Assembly (NCBI RefSeq): GCF_024448695.1
Contig: NZ_JAMOHY010000001.1
Span: forward strand, 186,001-250,000
DNA length: 64,000 nucleotides
Direction: 5' to 3'
Source of the DNA: Stutzerimonas stutzeri
Lineage (GTDB): Bacteria; Pseudomonadota; Gammaproteobacteria; Pseudomonadales; Pseudomonadaceae
The notes beneath the pieces are model-generated. The model saw only the letters and a program-made list of their open reading frames with translations, ran no database searches and was not told the DNA's origin. The position numbers and the translations under genes were made by a program. This document shows, in pieces, positions 36,390-46,402 of the stretch (its first letter is position 1; every line of letters begins with the position of its first letter).

Positions 36390-38234
36390 TCAGCGCTGCG
36401 TCAATTGCTTGTACAGCTGTGGCAGGCGGAACGGCAGCTGCTGGGGTTCTTTGATCAGGGTGTAGCCGTTGGCGCCGAACATGTAGGGCAGGTAATCACC
36501 GGCCTCGCTGTCGATGGTGATGCAGAATGGCAGCAACCCCTGCCGGCGAGCTTCGAGCACGGCCTCACGGGTGTCTTCGACGCCGTAGCGGCCCTCGTAG
36601 ACATCCAGGTCGTTGGGCTTGCCATCGGTCACCAGCAACAACAACTTGCGCCGCTGCTTGCAGTTGCCGAGCAGTTCGGTGGCCTGGCGGATGGCCGCAC
36701 CCATGCGGGTGTAGTAACCGGGCTTGAGTGCCTGGATGCGCCCACGGGTTTCGTCGCCATAGGGCTGGCGGAAACGCTTGAGTTCCTGCATACGCACCTG
36801 ATGGCGGCGCAACGAGGAAAAGCCGTACAAGGCGAACTCATCACCGACCGCCGACAGTGCCTCGCCAAACAGCAGCAGGCTGTCGGTGATCACATCGATC
36901 ACCTTGTGTTCGTCATCCAGATGCGCGTCAGTGGACATCGACAGGTCGGCAAGCAGCAGGCAGGCCAGGTCACGGCGACTCTGGCGCTGCTCCATGAACA
37001 GCCCACGTTCGGCGCACTGCCCGTGCTGGCGCTCGACATGGAAATCCAGCCAGGCCTGCATGTCCAGTTCAGAACCCTGCGGCTGACCACGCAGCCATTG
37101 ACGATCGTTGCGCAGGTGCTCGAACTGGCGGCGCAGCTTGCGCGCCAGCGGACTCAGCCGCAACGGCAGTCCCTGGGGTTCGGAGCCGCGCGGCAACATC
37201 ATCTGCAGATTGACGAAGTTTTCTTGCAGGCACTGTTTGCGGTAATCCCACTCCGGCAGCTTGATACCTTCGCCCAGCGGAATATCGTCGACATCGCTCG
37301 GCGGCAGGTCCAGGTGCAGTTTCAGGCCGCCACCCTTGCGCATGCGCTGGCGCGACATGGCCATTTCATCCAGATCCTCGGCGACGCGCGAGGCATCCTC
37401 GTTTTCGCTGTCGTCGCTCTGTCGATCAAGCTCGACATGTTCCGACCAGCTGAACAGGTTCTCCAGACGAAACAGCATCAGGCCGCCCTTGCCGGAGTTT
37501 TCCTCGACGCGCTTGGCGCGCTTGCGCATGCCCTTCTGCTCGGTAGGCGGCGCCTGCAGGTTGTTGTCCGGATCCTCATCGGCCAGCTCGGTGGCCTGCG
37601 GCACACCGAGATTTTCAGCCGGATACAGCCACATCGGCAGCGGCCAGGGGGCGATTTCGCTGCGCGGAAACTGCTCGACACTGCCCGGTTCGCGCAACGC
37701 CTGACGCAACGCCCGCTCCAGCGCACCTTCGGCCTTGCTCAGTGAGTCAGGATCGGGACGCAGCAGCAGATGCGCCTCGACCAGACGCTCATAACGGGGC
37801 CGCATGGCCGGGTATTGCTGAAGTAATGACTGGGTCCAGCGCTGATTGTCGCGCGCCCAGTGGCGCATGTCGCCCGCCTGCGCCGCAAGCAGCGCCAGCC
37901 AGCGATACAGATCCTGATTGAGTTCAACCTCGGGAAAGACTGCAAGGCTTTGCGGCAAACGCAGATTGCTGGCGTCGCACCAGGCCACCGGCAATTGTTT
38001 GCAGGTCCCGGCGACCTGCTGCAGCAGATTGCGCCGCAGCATCAGATCACGCGCGTTGGCCGCTTCGACGCCAATGCCACTGGCGCCGCCCATGGCCCGA
38101 AACAGCACCGACAGTGGACGCCGCATGCTCTCCAGCTCGACTCGGGCTTCGGGGAAATCCGGGTCCGCACGGCGGGTAATGAAGCGGTGCCAGACGCTAC
38201 CGACCCACTCTTCTACTTCGATCGCAAAGGCCAT
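36390..38234 (-). CDS. norD: Nitric oxide reductase activation protein NorD
   Basis: Protein of 614 residues needed for assembly or activation of cytochrome c-dependent NO reductase. The C-terminal von Willebrand A domain (about 430-610) shows a MIDAS-type DLSMSTDAH and LVTDGKPND. An acidic, low-complexity middle section is present. It lies downstream of norCB on the same strand, 183 bases after norB and beyond a hairpin. A strong GAGGAGG precedes the ATG. It should act with the MoxR-type ATPase NirQ. Confidence 0.93.
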   Translation of the reverse strand: MAFAIEVEEWVGSVWHRFITRRADPDFPEARVELESMRRPLSVLFRAMGGASGIGVEAANARDLMLRRNLLQQVAGTCKQLPVAWCDASNLRLPQSLAVFPEVELNQDLYRWLALLAAQAGDMRHWARDNQRWTQSLLQQYPAMRPRYERLVEAHLLLRPDPDSLSKAEGALERALRQALREPGSVEQFPRSEIAPWPLPMWLYPAENLGVPQATELADEDPDNNLQAPPTEQKGMRKRAKRVEENSGKGGLMLFRLENLFSWSEHVELDRQSDDSENEDASRVAEDLDEMAMSRQRMRKGGGLKLHLDLPPSDVDDIPLGEGIKLPEWDYRKQCLQENFVNLQMMLPRGSEPQGLPLRLSPLARKLRRQFEHLRNDRQWLRGQPQGSELDMQAWLDFHVERQHGQCAERGLFMEQRQSRRDLACLLLADLSMSTDAHLDDEHKVIDVITDSLLLFGEALSAVGDEFALYGFSSLRRHQVRMQELKRFRQPYGDETRGRIQALKPGYYTRMGAAIRQATELLGNCKQRRKLLLLVTDGKPNDLDVYEGRYGVEDTREAVLEARRQGLLPFCITIDSEAGDYLPYMFGANGYTLIKEPQQLPFRLPQLYKQLTQR

Positions 38235-38370
38235 GGCGTTTCCTCCTCAGTACAACTCAAAGCAATGCACTCAAAGTGCCATGCCCCGTTAGGTGTTATT
38301 CGCGAACCTGCTCTTAACAGGAGACGTTGTTCGCAACAGTTAACGGGAACATCGCTCTTTCAAAACAGAA

Positions 38371-38396
38371 ACGGCCCGCTAGGTCAGCCGGGCCGT
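38371..38396 (-). terminator. Terminator of norCB
   Basis: ACGGCCCG and CGGGCCGT form a perfect 8-bp stem with a 10-base loop. On the minus strand it is followed by TTCTGTTTTG. It lies 22 bases after the norB stop; norD may depend on read-through. Confidence 0.65.
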
Positions 38397-38417
38397 CACT
38401 TCACATCGCAACTCGAC

Positions 38418-39851
<1,434 letters not shown>

Positions 39852-40292
39852 TCAGCCCTCCTTGTTTGGCGGCCAGTTGTTGGTATCGATCTTCGAAGTC
39901 CATTTGAGGAACTCCGCCAGATCATCCACTTCCTGCTCGCTCAGGTTGAATTGCGGCATTGCCCTGCGCCCTGGTACGCCCAGGGGCTGAGCCTTCATCC
40001 ACGCTGCCAGGAAGGGCTTGAAGGCCGCATCCTCACCACGACGAAAGAAGACATTACCCAGTTCCGGCGCGAAGTAGGCGCCTTCACCAAGCAGGCTGTG
40101 ACAGCCGATGCAGTTGTTGTTTTCCCAGACTTCCTTGCCGCGCACTACCGCCTCGGTCAACTCCGAAGCGTTGGTACGCTCTGGAAAAGTCTGCTCTGTG
40201 TGATAGGTCAGGCCCAGGAATACCAGGAAGAAGAAGATGCTTCCCCCGAAGTAAATATTCCTGGCCATTCCCTTGGTGAAGGTCTCGGACAT
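39852..40292 (-). CDS. norC: Nitric oxide reductase subunit C
   Basis: Membrane-anchored monoheme cytochrome c of 146 residues passing electrons to NorB. An uncleaved N-terminal membrane helix (about 13-30) precedes the heme motif CIGCH at 61-65; a distal Met for the heme (MPQFNLSEQE) is present. It is first gene of norCB and has an FNR/DNR box 58 bases upstream of the start. Confidence 0.96.
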   Translation of the reverse strand: MSETFTKGMARNIYFGGSIFFFLVFLGLTYHTEQTFPERTNASELTEAVVRGKEVWENNNCIGCHSLLGEGAYFAPELGNVFFRRGEDAAFKPFLAAWMKAQPLGVPGRRAMPQFNLSEQEVDDLAEFLKWTSKIDTNNWPPNKEG

Positions 40293-40349
40293 GGTCGCCT
40301 CCTCATGGCTTGGCGTGGCCAGTTTAAGAAGGCAGCTATCGAAAACTGC

Positions 40350-40363
40350 TTGATGGAAATCAA
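40350..40363. promoter_or_regulatory. FNR/DNR box upstream of norC
   Basis: TTGATGGAAATCAA, an exact TTGAT-N4-ATCAA dyad, 58 bases before norC. In Pseudomonas the NO-responsive regulator DNR activates norCB from such a site. Confidence 0.85.
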
Positions 40364-40494
40364 GAACGCCTGATCAAAGAGGTCAGGTATTAAGTCAGGC
40401 AAACGAAGGGCTTACGAAGGGCGTTTTGGGGGCTTGTAAAGCCGGGCGTGCGGACGATGAAGCGTGAGCACGCCGGCAACCGGCAAACAACAAA

Positions 40495-40567
40495 GCTTCG
40501 TGGCTGAAGTCACTCCCAGCGGTCCAGCATGCACAGGCCCGTTGTAGGCGCGACTTCAGTCGCGAAG
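40495..40567. repeat. Two REP-like palindromes between nirP and norC
   Basis: GCTTCGTGGCTGAAGTCAC (40495-40513) is shared with 46207 and, inverted, 54187. GTAGGCGCGACTTCAGTCGC (from 40543) is a second unit. The rest of the 314-base gap holds the norC promoter and no gene. Confidence 0.6.
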
Positions 40568-40606
40568 CTTTTGCTTGAGAAGCGCGGGGCCTGGCTTGCA
40601 GCTACA

Positions 40607-40858
40607 TCAAAGCAGCATCGCCAGCAGGATGCCGGCTGCCATAGCCACCGGCCAGGTAGCCAGCAGCAGGCGCCACTGGATAGGTGCATGGCGCAGCTCC
40701 ATGAAACCGTCAGAGATCAACCAGGCCTTGATCAAGGCAACCGCCAGCACGCCGGCAGCCAGCGCCAGGGTCGAGCCCGAGCTACCCAGGAGAACGGTAG
40801 CGACAGAGAGCACTGCCAGACCGAGCCAGCAGCCGATCAGCACTTTCGAAGCGGACAT
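40607..40858 (-). CDS. nirP: NorF/NirP-type small membrane protein
   Basis: Protein of 83 residues with three hydrophobic segments, of the cytochrome-oxidase subunit IV-like group. In P. stutzeri and P. aeruginosa the pair nirO-nirP (norE-norF elsewhere) lies beside nirQ and supports NO reductase; the exact role is unclear. The ATG at 40858 follows GAGGTTGCA; the upstream frame overlaps nirO. It is the last gene of nirQ-nirO-nirP. Confidence 0.85.
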   Translation of the reverse strand: MSASKVLIGCWLGLAVLSVATVLLGSSGSTLALAAGVLAVALIKAWLISDGFMELRHAPIQWRLLLATWPVAMAAGILLAMLL

Positions 40859-40868
40859 TGCAACCTCG

Positions 40869-41456
40869 TCAGTTGAGTACATAGACCAGCGGGAACAGCA
40901 GCACCCAGACCATGTCTACCATGTGCCAGTAGAGCACCCCCGATTCCATTCCGGCGTGCTTCTGCGCGTTGTATGCACGGCGCCGACAGAGCTCGGCCAT
41001 CCAGCCGAGAATCACCATGCCCAGCAGCACATGCAGAAAGTGAAAGCCGGTCAGAATCCAGTACAGGGTAAAGAAAGTGTTGTGCTCCATGCCCAGACCC
41101 AGGCTGGACAGGTGGCCGTACTCGTCGAGCTTGAGCACCACATAGACGCAGGAGGTCAGCAATGCCGCCAGCAACAACCAGGCGGCACGCCGCGACTGAT
41201 CAATGCGTACCTGCTCCACGGCCAGCGCGGCGAACAGGCCCGAGGTCAACAGGCTGAGCGTCAACGCCAACCCCGTCGAACTGTCCAGCGCGGCGCGACT
41301 TTGCGCGAACAGCTCGGGATAAAGCAGCTGGGTGACGGCGAAGGCGAGAATCAGGATCGCAAAGGCCGACAGCTCGACGAGAATGAAGAACCACATCGCC
41401 AGGTCACCCGGCAGACGTCGGCTCACCCCGGTGGCGATGTCAGGCAAAGTGGACAT
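40869..41456 (-). CDS. nirO: NorE/NirO cytochrome c oxidase subunit III-like protein
   Basis: Membrane protein of 195 residues with five hydrophobic segments, resembling subunit III of heme-copper oxidases. Motifs include RRLPGDLAMWFFILVELSAF and GFHFLHVLLGMVILGW. Members support, but are not part of, the purified NO reductase. The start at 41456 is inside the end of nirQ; an in-frame start three codons upstream is also possible. The nirP gene follows after ten bases. Confidence 0.88.
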   Translation of the reverse strand: MSTLPDIATGVSRRLPGDLAMWFFILVELSAFAILILAFAVTQLLYPELFAQSRAALDSSTGLALTLSLLTSGLFAALAVEQVRIDQSRRAAWLLLAALLTSCVYVVLKLDEYGHLSSLGLGMEHNTFFTLYWILTGFHFLHVLLGMVILGWMAELCRRRAYNAQKHAGMESGVLYWHMVDMVWVLLFPLVYVLN

Positions 41457-42246
41457 CGACAACATCCATCAGCGCAGCAACGGTTTGCGCATCGTCCGAA
41501 AGCGGCTCGGCGAGGCAGGCCATGCAGGCTTCGCGCGGGCTCATGCCGGAGCGGATCATGCGCGCGGCGAAGATCAGCAGGCGGGTCGAAGCGACCTCTT
41601 CCAGATCGTGCTGTTCAAGACGGCGCAGCGCCTGGCCCAGCTTGACGATCTGCGCCGCCAGCGCGTCATCCACTTGCGCCTCGTTGGCCACGATGCGCAG
41701 TTCCTCTGCAGCGGACGGGTAATCGAAACGCATCGCCACAAAGCGTTGCCGGGTACTGGGCTTCATGCCCTTGAGCAGGTTCTGGTAGCCGGGGTTGTAA
41801 CTGACCACCAGCATGAAGCCCGGCGGCGCCTTGAGCGCCTCGCCGGTGCGCTCTATAAACAGTTCGCGTCGATCATCGGCCAGCGGGTGCAGGACCACGG
41901 CGGTGTCCTGCCGCGCCTCTACCACTTCATCGAGATAGCAGATGCCGCCTTCACGTACCGCGCGGGTCAGCGGGCCATCCTGCCACCAGGTGCCCTGGGC
42001 GCCGATCAGATGGCGGCCAACAAGGTCCGCAGCAGACAGGTCATCGTGGCAGGCCACGGTGTACAGCGGCAGATTCAGGCGATGCGCCATGTGCTGCACG
42101 AAGCGGGTCTTGCCACAACCGGTAGGCCCCTTGATCAGCACCGGCATGCCATGCCGCCAGGCCTGCTCGAACAACGCCTCTTCATTGCCCAGCGCTTGAT
42201 AGAACGGCGCGTCAGTCAGGCCGACAAGCTTCTCGGGCGCATTCAT
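41440..42246 (-). CDS. nirQ: MoxR-type AAA+ ATPase NirQ
   Basis: ATPase of 268 residues required for active nitrite and NO reductases. Walker A is GPTGCGKT near residue 41, Walker B CYLDEV, and sensor SYNPGYQ. MoxR ATPases act with VWA proteins, so NorD encoded nearby is the likely partner. The ATG at 42246 has GAGG upstream; a TTG two codons earlier is less likely. An FNR/DNR box lies 92 bases upstream. Confidence 0.95.
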   Translation of the reverse strand: MNAPEKLVGLTDAPFYQALGNEEALFEQAWRHGMPVLIKGPTGCGKTRFVQHMAHRLNLPLYTVACHDDLSAADLVGRHLIGAQGTWWQDGPLTRAVREGGICYLDEVVEARQDTAVVLHPLADDRRELFIERTGEALKAPPGFMLVVSYNPGYQNLLKGMKPSTRQRFVAMRFDYPSAAEELRIVANEAQVDDALAAQIVKLGQALRRLEQHDLEEVASTRLLIFAARMIRSGMSPREACMACLAEPLSDDAQTVAALMDVVDVHFA

Positions 42247-42337
42247 TGGCAATACCTCACTGCAACGGTTGGTTAATTAATCTGCCGCCAAAGTACCCGC
42301 GAGGGCGTCCTCGTCTCAAGCCATCCGCCAGCGAAGC

Positions 42338-42351
42338 TTGATCACGGTCAA
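42338..42351. promoter_or_regulatory. FNR/DNR box facing nirQ
   Basis: TTGATCACGGTCAA, a one-mismatch TTGAT-N4-ATCAA dyad in the nirQ-nirS divergent region, 92 bases from nirQ. It probably drives nirQ-nirO-nirP under low oxygen and NO. Confidence 0.75.
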
Positions 42352-42502
42352 GCCCTACGTGAAATGAAGACTACCTCAGCCGCGGCGCCCAGCATGCAAC
42401 CCAGACACAAGATGCCATGATCACTGCATATCGAAGCTTTTAACTCCAATATCAAGCCTACCCGCGACACTGCGTCACGCTTGGGGGGTCACGAAGCCTC
42501 TC

Positions 42503-42516
42503 TTGATTGCCATCAA
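42503..42516. promoter_or_regulatory. FNR/DNR box upstream of nirS
   Basis: TTGATTGCCATCAA, an exact FNR/DNR dyad 118 bases before the nirS start, matching the known arrangement of nirS promoters. The rest of the 387-base nirQ-nirS gap holds no gene. Confidence 0.88.
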
Positions 42517-42633
42517 GCGCATTCGCCGGAGCGGTCTCTAGGATGCAAATCGCACACAACAAGAAGCATCCGGAACTGCCATACCGTCGTAACTAGCAGG
42601 AGCCGCCCCGGGCGCTCCAAAGGAGAGACACCC

Positions 42634-44313
42634 ATGAGCAATGTTGGTAAACCCCTACTCGCCGGCCTGATCGCTGGCATCTCGCTGCTCGGCCTGGCAG
42701 TCGCCCAGGCCGCCGCGCCTGACATGACGGCGGACGAGAAAGAAGCCGCCAAGAAGATCTATTTCGAACGCTGCGCCGGTTGCCATGGCGTGCTGCGCAA
42801 GGGCGCCACCGGCAAGAACCTGGAGCCCCATTGGGAAAAAACCGAAGGCGGCCAGAAGACCGAAGGCGGCACGCTCAAACTGGGCACCACGCGACTGGAA
42901 AACATCATCGCGTACGGTACCGAAGGCGGGATGGTCAACTATGACGACATCCTGACCAAAGAAGAAATCAACATGATGGCGCGCTATATCCAGCACACCC
43001 CGGATATTCCGCCAGAGTTCTCCCTGCAGGACATGAAGGACAGCTGGAATCTCATCGTTCCGGTGGCCGAGCGTCCGAAGAAGCAGATGAACAAGATCAA
43101 CCTGAAGAACATCTTCGCCATCACCCTGCGTGACGCAGGCAAGCTGGCGCTGGTCGATGGCGACACCCACGAAATCTGGAAAGTGCTGGATACCGGCTAC
43201 GCGGTGCACATCTCGCGCTTCTCGCATTCGGGCCGCTATGTCTACACCGTAGGCCGCGACGGCCTGACCACCGTGATCGACATGTGGTACGAAGAACCGA
43301 CCACCGTTGCCACCGTGCGCCTGGGCTCCGATGCCCGCTCGGTAGACGTGTCCAAGTTCGCCGGTTACGAAGACAAGTACCTGGTCGGCGGCACCTACTG
43401 GCCACCGCAGTACTCGATCATGGACGGTGAAACCCTTGAGCCGATCAAGGTCGTGTCCACTCGCGGCCAGACCGTTGACGGTGAGTACCACCCGGAACCG
43501 CGCGTCGCCTCCATCGTCGCCTCCCAGCTCAAGCCCGAGTGGGTGATCAACGTGAAGGAAACCGGGCAGATCCTGCTGGTCGACTACACCGACATCAAGA
43601 ACCTGAAGACCACCACCATCGAGTCCGCCAAGTTCCTGCACGACGGTGGCTGGGATGCTTCCAAGCGTTACTTCCTGGTTGCCGCCAACGCCTCCAACAA
43701 GATTGCGGCCGTGGACACCAAGACCGGCAAGCTCGCCGCCCTGGTAGACACCGCCAAGATCCCGCATCCGGGCCGTGGCGCCAACTTCGTGCATAAGGAA
43801 TTCGGACCTGTCTGGGCCACCGGCCACCTTGGCGACGACGTGGTATCGCTGATCTCGACAGCCTCTGACGAGAAGAAGGACGCCAAGTACAAGCAGCACA
43901 ACTGGAAGGTGGTGCAGGAGCTGAAAATGCCTGGCGCCGGCAACCTGTTCGTCAAGACCCACCCCAAGTCCAAGCACTTCTGGGCCGACGCACCGATGAA
44001 CCCCGAGCGTGACGTGGCCGAGTCCGTCTATGTGTTCGACATGGATGACCTGAGCAAGGCGCCGACACAACTCAACGTTGCCAAGGATTCCGGCCTGCCG
44101 GAAAGCAAGGCGATCCGTCGTGCGGTACAGCCGGAATACAACCATGCCGGTAACGAAGTGTGGATCTCCCTGTGGGGCGGCAAGACCGACCAGTCGGCCA
44201 TCGTGATCTATGACGACAAGACGCTGAAGCTCAAGCGCGTCATCACCGACCCGGAAATGGTCACGCCAACCGGCAAGTTCAACGTCTTCAACACCATGCA
44301 TGACGTGTACTAA
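42634..44313 (+). CDS. nirS: Cytochrome cd1 nitrite reductase
   Basis: Periplasmic enzyme of 559 residues reducing nitrite to NO. A Sec signal peptide (about 1-27) precedes the heme c domain with CAGCH at residues 47-51 and the eight-bladed heme d1 propeller (about 160-559). The conserved His residues in the propeller lie in RFSHSGRY and PHPGRGANFVH-like segments. The ATG at 42634 is preceded by AGGAGAGA; the frame is open upstream without a ribosome site. A hairpin after the stop may raise nirS over nirT levels. Confidence 0.97.
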   Translation: MSNVGKPLLAGLIAGISLLGLAVAQAAAPDMTADEKEAAKKIYFERCAGCHGVLRKGATGKNLEPHWEKTEGGQKTEGGTLKLGTTRLENIIAYGTEGGMVNYDDILTKEEINMMARYIQHTPDIPPEFSLQDMKDSWNLIVPVAERPKKQMNKINLKNIFAITLRDAGKLALVDGDTHEIWKVLDTGYAVHISRFSHSGRYVYTVGRDGLTTVIDMWYEEPTTVATVRLGSDARSVDVSKFAGYEDKYLVGGTYWPPQYSIMDGETLEPIKVVSTRGQTVDGEYHPEPRVASIVASQLKPEWVINVKETGQILLVDYTDIKNLKTTTIESAKFLHDGGWDASKRYFLVAANASNKIAAVDTKTGKLAALVDTAKIPHPGRGANFVHKEFGPVWATGHLGDDVVSLISTASDEKKDAKYKQHNWKVVQELKMPGAGNLFVKTHPKSKHFWADAPMNPERDVAESVYVFDMDDLSKAPTQLNVAKDSGLPESKAIRRAVQPEYNHAGNEVWISLWGGKTDQSAIVIYDDKTLKLKRVITDPEMVTPTGKFNVFNTMHDVY

Positions 44314-44338
44314 CCGGCCCTAGGGCTACCTGCTAAGG

Positions 44339-44360
44339 CCCCTGCGTTTCGGCGCAGGGG
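44339..44360 (+). terminator. Attenuator-type hairpin between nirS and nirT
   Basis: CCCCTGCG and CGCAGGGG form an 8-bp stem with a 6-base loop, 25 bases after the nirS stop. There is no T-run, so it more likely protects nirS mRNA or attenuates than terminates fully. Confidence 0.5.
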
Positions 44361-44380
44361 TCAGGCAAGGAACGAAACCC

Positions 44381-44989
44381 ATGAAAGACCAAGACAGCAA
44401 CGAAACACCCAAAAAAACCGGTCGCCTTGCCTTTTTGCGTCGGCCAAGCACGCAGTATTCGCTTGGCGCACTTCTCATCGTGGGCATTGCTGCGGGGGTG
44501 ATCCTCTGGGGTGGCTTCAACACCGCGATGGAAGCCACCAACACGGAAACCTTCTGCATTTCCTGTCACGAGATGGGCGACAACGTCTACCCCGAATACA
44601 AGGAAACCATCCACTACGAAAACCGTACCGGTGTTCGCGCAACCTGCCCGGACTGCCACGTACCCAGGGAGTGGACGCACAAGATGGTGCGCAAGATCGA
44701 GGCCTCCAAGGAAGTCTGGGGCAAGATCACCGGCACCATCAACACGCCGGAGAAATTCGAGGCCAAACGCCTGACGTTGGCGCGCCGCGAGTGGGCCCGG
44801 ATGGAAGGTAACGATTCACGCGAATGCCGCAACTGTCACAGCCTGGAAAGCATGAGCTCCGAAAAGCAGAAGCAGCGCGCACGCATGCAGCACAAGATGG
44901 CTGCCGAAGACAACATGACCTGTATCAACTGCCACAAGGGCATTGCTCACCACTTGCCTGAAGGCATGACCGAAGAAGACGAAGAGTGA
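44381..44989 (+). CDS. nirT: Tetraheme cytochrome c NirT (NapC/NirT family)
   Basis: Membrane-anchored periplasmic cytochrome of 202 residues passing electrons from quinol toward nitrite reductase. One N-terminal membrane helix (about 28-46) precedes four CxxCH heme sites: CISCH, CPDCH, CRNCH and CINCH. The gene is second in nirSTB, as in P. stutzeri. A MITE-like insertion begins 12 bases after its stop. Confidence 0.96.
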   Translation: MKDQDSNETPKKTGRLAFLRRPSTQYSLGALLIVGIAAGVILWGGFNTAMEATNTETFCISCHEMGDNVYPEYKETIHYENRTGVRATCPDCHVPREWTHKMVRKIEASKEVWGKITGTINTPEKFEAKRLTLARREWARMEGNDSRECRNCHSLESMSSEKQKQRARMQHKMAAEDNMTCINCHKGIAHHLPEGMTEEDEE

Positions 44990-45001
44990 CCAGCCGCTCC
45001 A

Positions 45002-45157
45002 GGGCGCTTCTAAAAACGTAGGCGAGGCAGCCAGCACAAGACGAAAACAGGCGAAAAAGCGCAGTTTACGAGTTGTAAATGAGCATTTTGATCGGACTCG
45101 CGCACGAGCCTGTTTTCAACGCAGCGATGGCAACGCAGGTAGTTTTTAGAGGTGCCC
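45002..45157. mobile_element. 156-bp MITE-like element between nirT and nirB
   Basis: Terminal inverted repeats GGGCGCTTCTAAAAAC and GTTTTTAGAGGTGCCC (14 of 16 pair) bound the element, and TCCA is duplicated on both sides (44998-45001 and 45158-45161). Internal arms GAAAACAGGC and GCCTGTTTTC can also pair. It has no coding capacity for a transposase, so it would need one in trans. The element family is not identified with certainty. Confidence 0.8.
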
Positions 45158-45213
45158 TCCAGGCGGGCCGGCCAGACATCGACGACGAAGAACCCGATGA
45201 TGAGGAACCGAAT

Positions 45214-46089
45214 ATGAACAAGACCATGATGGCCAGTGCCGTCAGCGCCGTACTGGCCCTGACCGCACACCACGCCCTGGCAGCTGCACCCGCCGACTGG
45301 AGTGCCGTGCCCACCGTCGAAACCGGCGTGTTCTATCCTGGCGTGTCACCCGTCGAATGGATCACCAAGGGCACCGAACATGGTGGTGCGCGGGTGCTGA
45401 GAAAAGGCGAAACCTGCGCAGCCTGCCATTCCGAAGAACTGGCCGACATTGGCCAGAAGATTGTCAGCGGCAAGAAGCTTGAACCATCACCGATTGCCGG
45501 CAAGGCGGCATTCATCGCCACCACGGTTCAGGCCGCACATGATGGCGAAAACCTCTATCTGCGCTTCACCTGGAAGCAGCCGGCAGCCTCCGGCAGCCCG
45601 GCGATGGACGAGCAGAACCCGGTCAAGATCGCCTACATGCTCGAAGCCGGCGACAAGGTCGAACTGGCCTCACAGTCCGGCTGCTGGGCCAGCTGCCACG
45701 GCGATGCCCGCACCATGCCCGGTGCAGACGACAGCAAGACCAAATACGTCAAGGACGGCTCGCTGGCCAATGGCATCTACTACGACCTGAACCAGTGGCG
45801 TAGTGGCGAGAACAAGGCCTTCGACGGCTACGTCGCCGACCATCGCGAAATGGAAGGTGGCCAGGCCCTGGTGGGCGCCGAAGGCAAGCTCGACGGTGAT
45901 ACCTGGTCGGTGGTCTTTACCCGCAAGCTGGCAGGGGGCGAGGGCGATGTCAGCCTGGCGCCGGGCAACACCTACAACTTCGGCTTTGCCATCCATGACG
46001 ACAGCGCGACCGGTCGTTTCCACCATGTCTCGCTCGGCTACAAGCTGGGCATCGACACCGAAGGCGATATCACCGCCTCCAAGCTGTAA
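45214..46089 (+). CDS. nirB: Cytochrome c-552 NirB
   Basis: Periplasmic c-type cytochrome of 291 residues. A signal peptide (about 1-23) is followed by one canonical heme site CAACH and, near the middle, CWASCH, which has three residues between the cysteines. The C-terminal part resembles the heme-binding domain of ethylbenzene-dehydrogenase gamma-type subunits. P. stutzeri NirB was described as a diheme cytochrome. The start at 45214 has GAGG upstream; the open frame reaches back into the MITE and is not used. Confidence 0.92.
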   Translation: MNKTMMASAVSAVLALTAHHALAAAPADWSAVPTVETGVFYPGVSPVEWITKGTEHGGARVLRKGETCAACHSEELADIGQKIVSGKKLEPSPIAGKAAFIATTVQAAHDGENLYLRFTWKQPAASGSPAMDEQNPVKIAYMLEAGDKVELASQSGCWASCHGDARTMPGADDSKTKYVKDGSLANGIYYDLNQWRSGENKAFDGYVADHREMEGGQALVGAEGKLDGDTWSVVFTRKLAGGEGDVSLAPGNTYNFGFAIHDDSATGRFHHVSLGYKLGIDTEGDITASKL

Positions 46090-46120
46090 CCAGGCAACCC
46101 CTGATTCAGCGACATCGTAC

Positions 46121-46143
46121 GGGACCGGCGCAACGCCGGTCCC
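46121..46143 (+). terminator. Hairpin after nirB
   Basis: GGGACCGGCG and CGCCGGTCCC form a perfect 10-bp stem with a 3-base loop, 32 bases after the nirB stop. The following bases are only mildly T-rich (GTCGTCTTAT). It probably ends the nirSTB transcript. Confidence 0.65.
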
Positions 46144-46206
46144 GTCGTCTTATGGACAGCGAATCGACACCTTCTCCTAGACTCTTCGACTATGCCAGGA
46201 ACACAA

Positions 46207-46276
46207 GCTTCGTGGCTGAAGCCACGCCTACCGGCGGGCTAAGCAAATTCGCGGGAACGGGCCATGCCCGTGAAGG
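46207..46276. repeat. REP-like units in nirB-nirM gap
   Basis: GCTTCGTGGCTGAAGCCACG near 46208 and GCGGGAACGGGCCATGCCCG from 46251 are palindromic units found elsewhere in the window (40495, 36298, 58324). The remaining part of the 522-base gap contains the nirB hairpin, an FNR box and no gene. Confidence 0.6.
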
Positions 46277-46388
46277 AATTGCAGCGAAGCTTTTGCTTGA
46301 TGCTTGCCGGTCCGCCTTTTTCAGCCCCGCCCCAGTGCGCCACATCGTCACAGTTGCCACGGTCGCTGCAAACGGGACGATACTCGGG

Positions 46389-46402
46389 TTGATTGCAGTC
46401 AA
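46389..46402 (+). promoter_or_regulatory. FNR/DNR box upstream of nirM
   Basis: TTGATTGCAGTCAA, a one-mismatch TTGAT-N4-ATCAA dyad 210 bases before nirM. With the terminator hairpin at 46121 it suggests that nirMCFDLGH has its own anaerobic promoter. Confidence 0.65.

Noticed and set aside
36405-36420. TGTACA near the end of norD as a light operator
   Set aside because: Single half-site within coding sequence with no N12 partner.
42655-44301. Long open frame of 548 codons opposite nirS
   Set aside because: Shadow of the nirS codon pattern; no signal, motif or ribosome site.
45079-45213. N-terminal extension of nirB
   Set aside because: The extension is MITE sequence; the downstream ATG has a ribosome site and gives a proper signal peptide.
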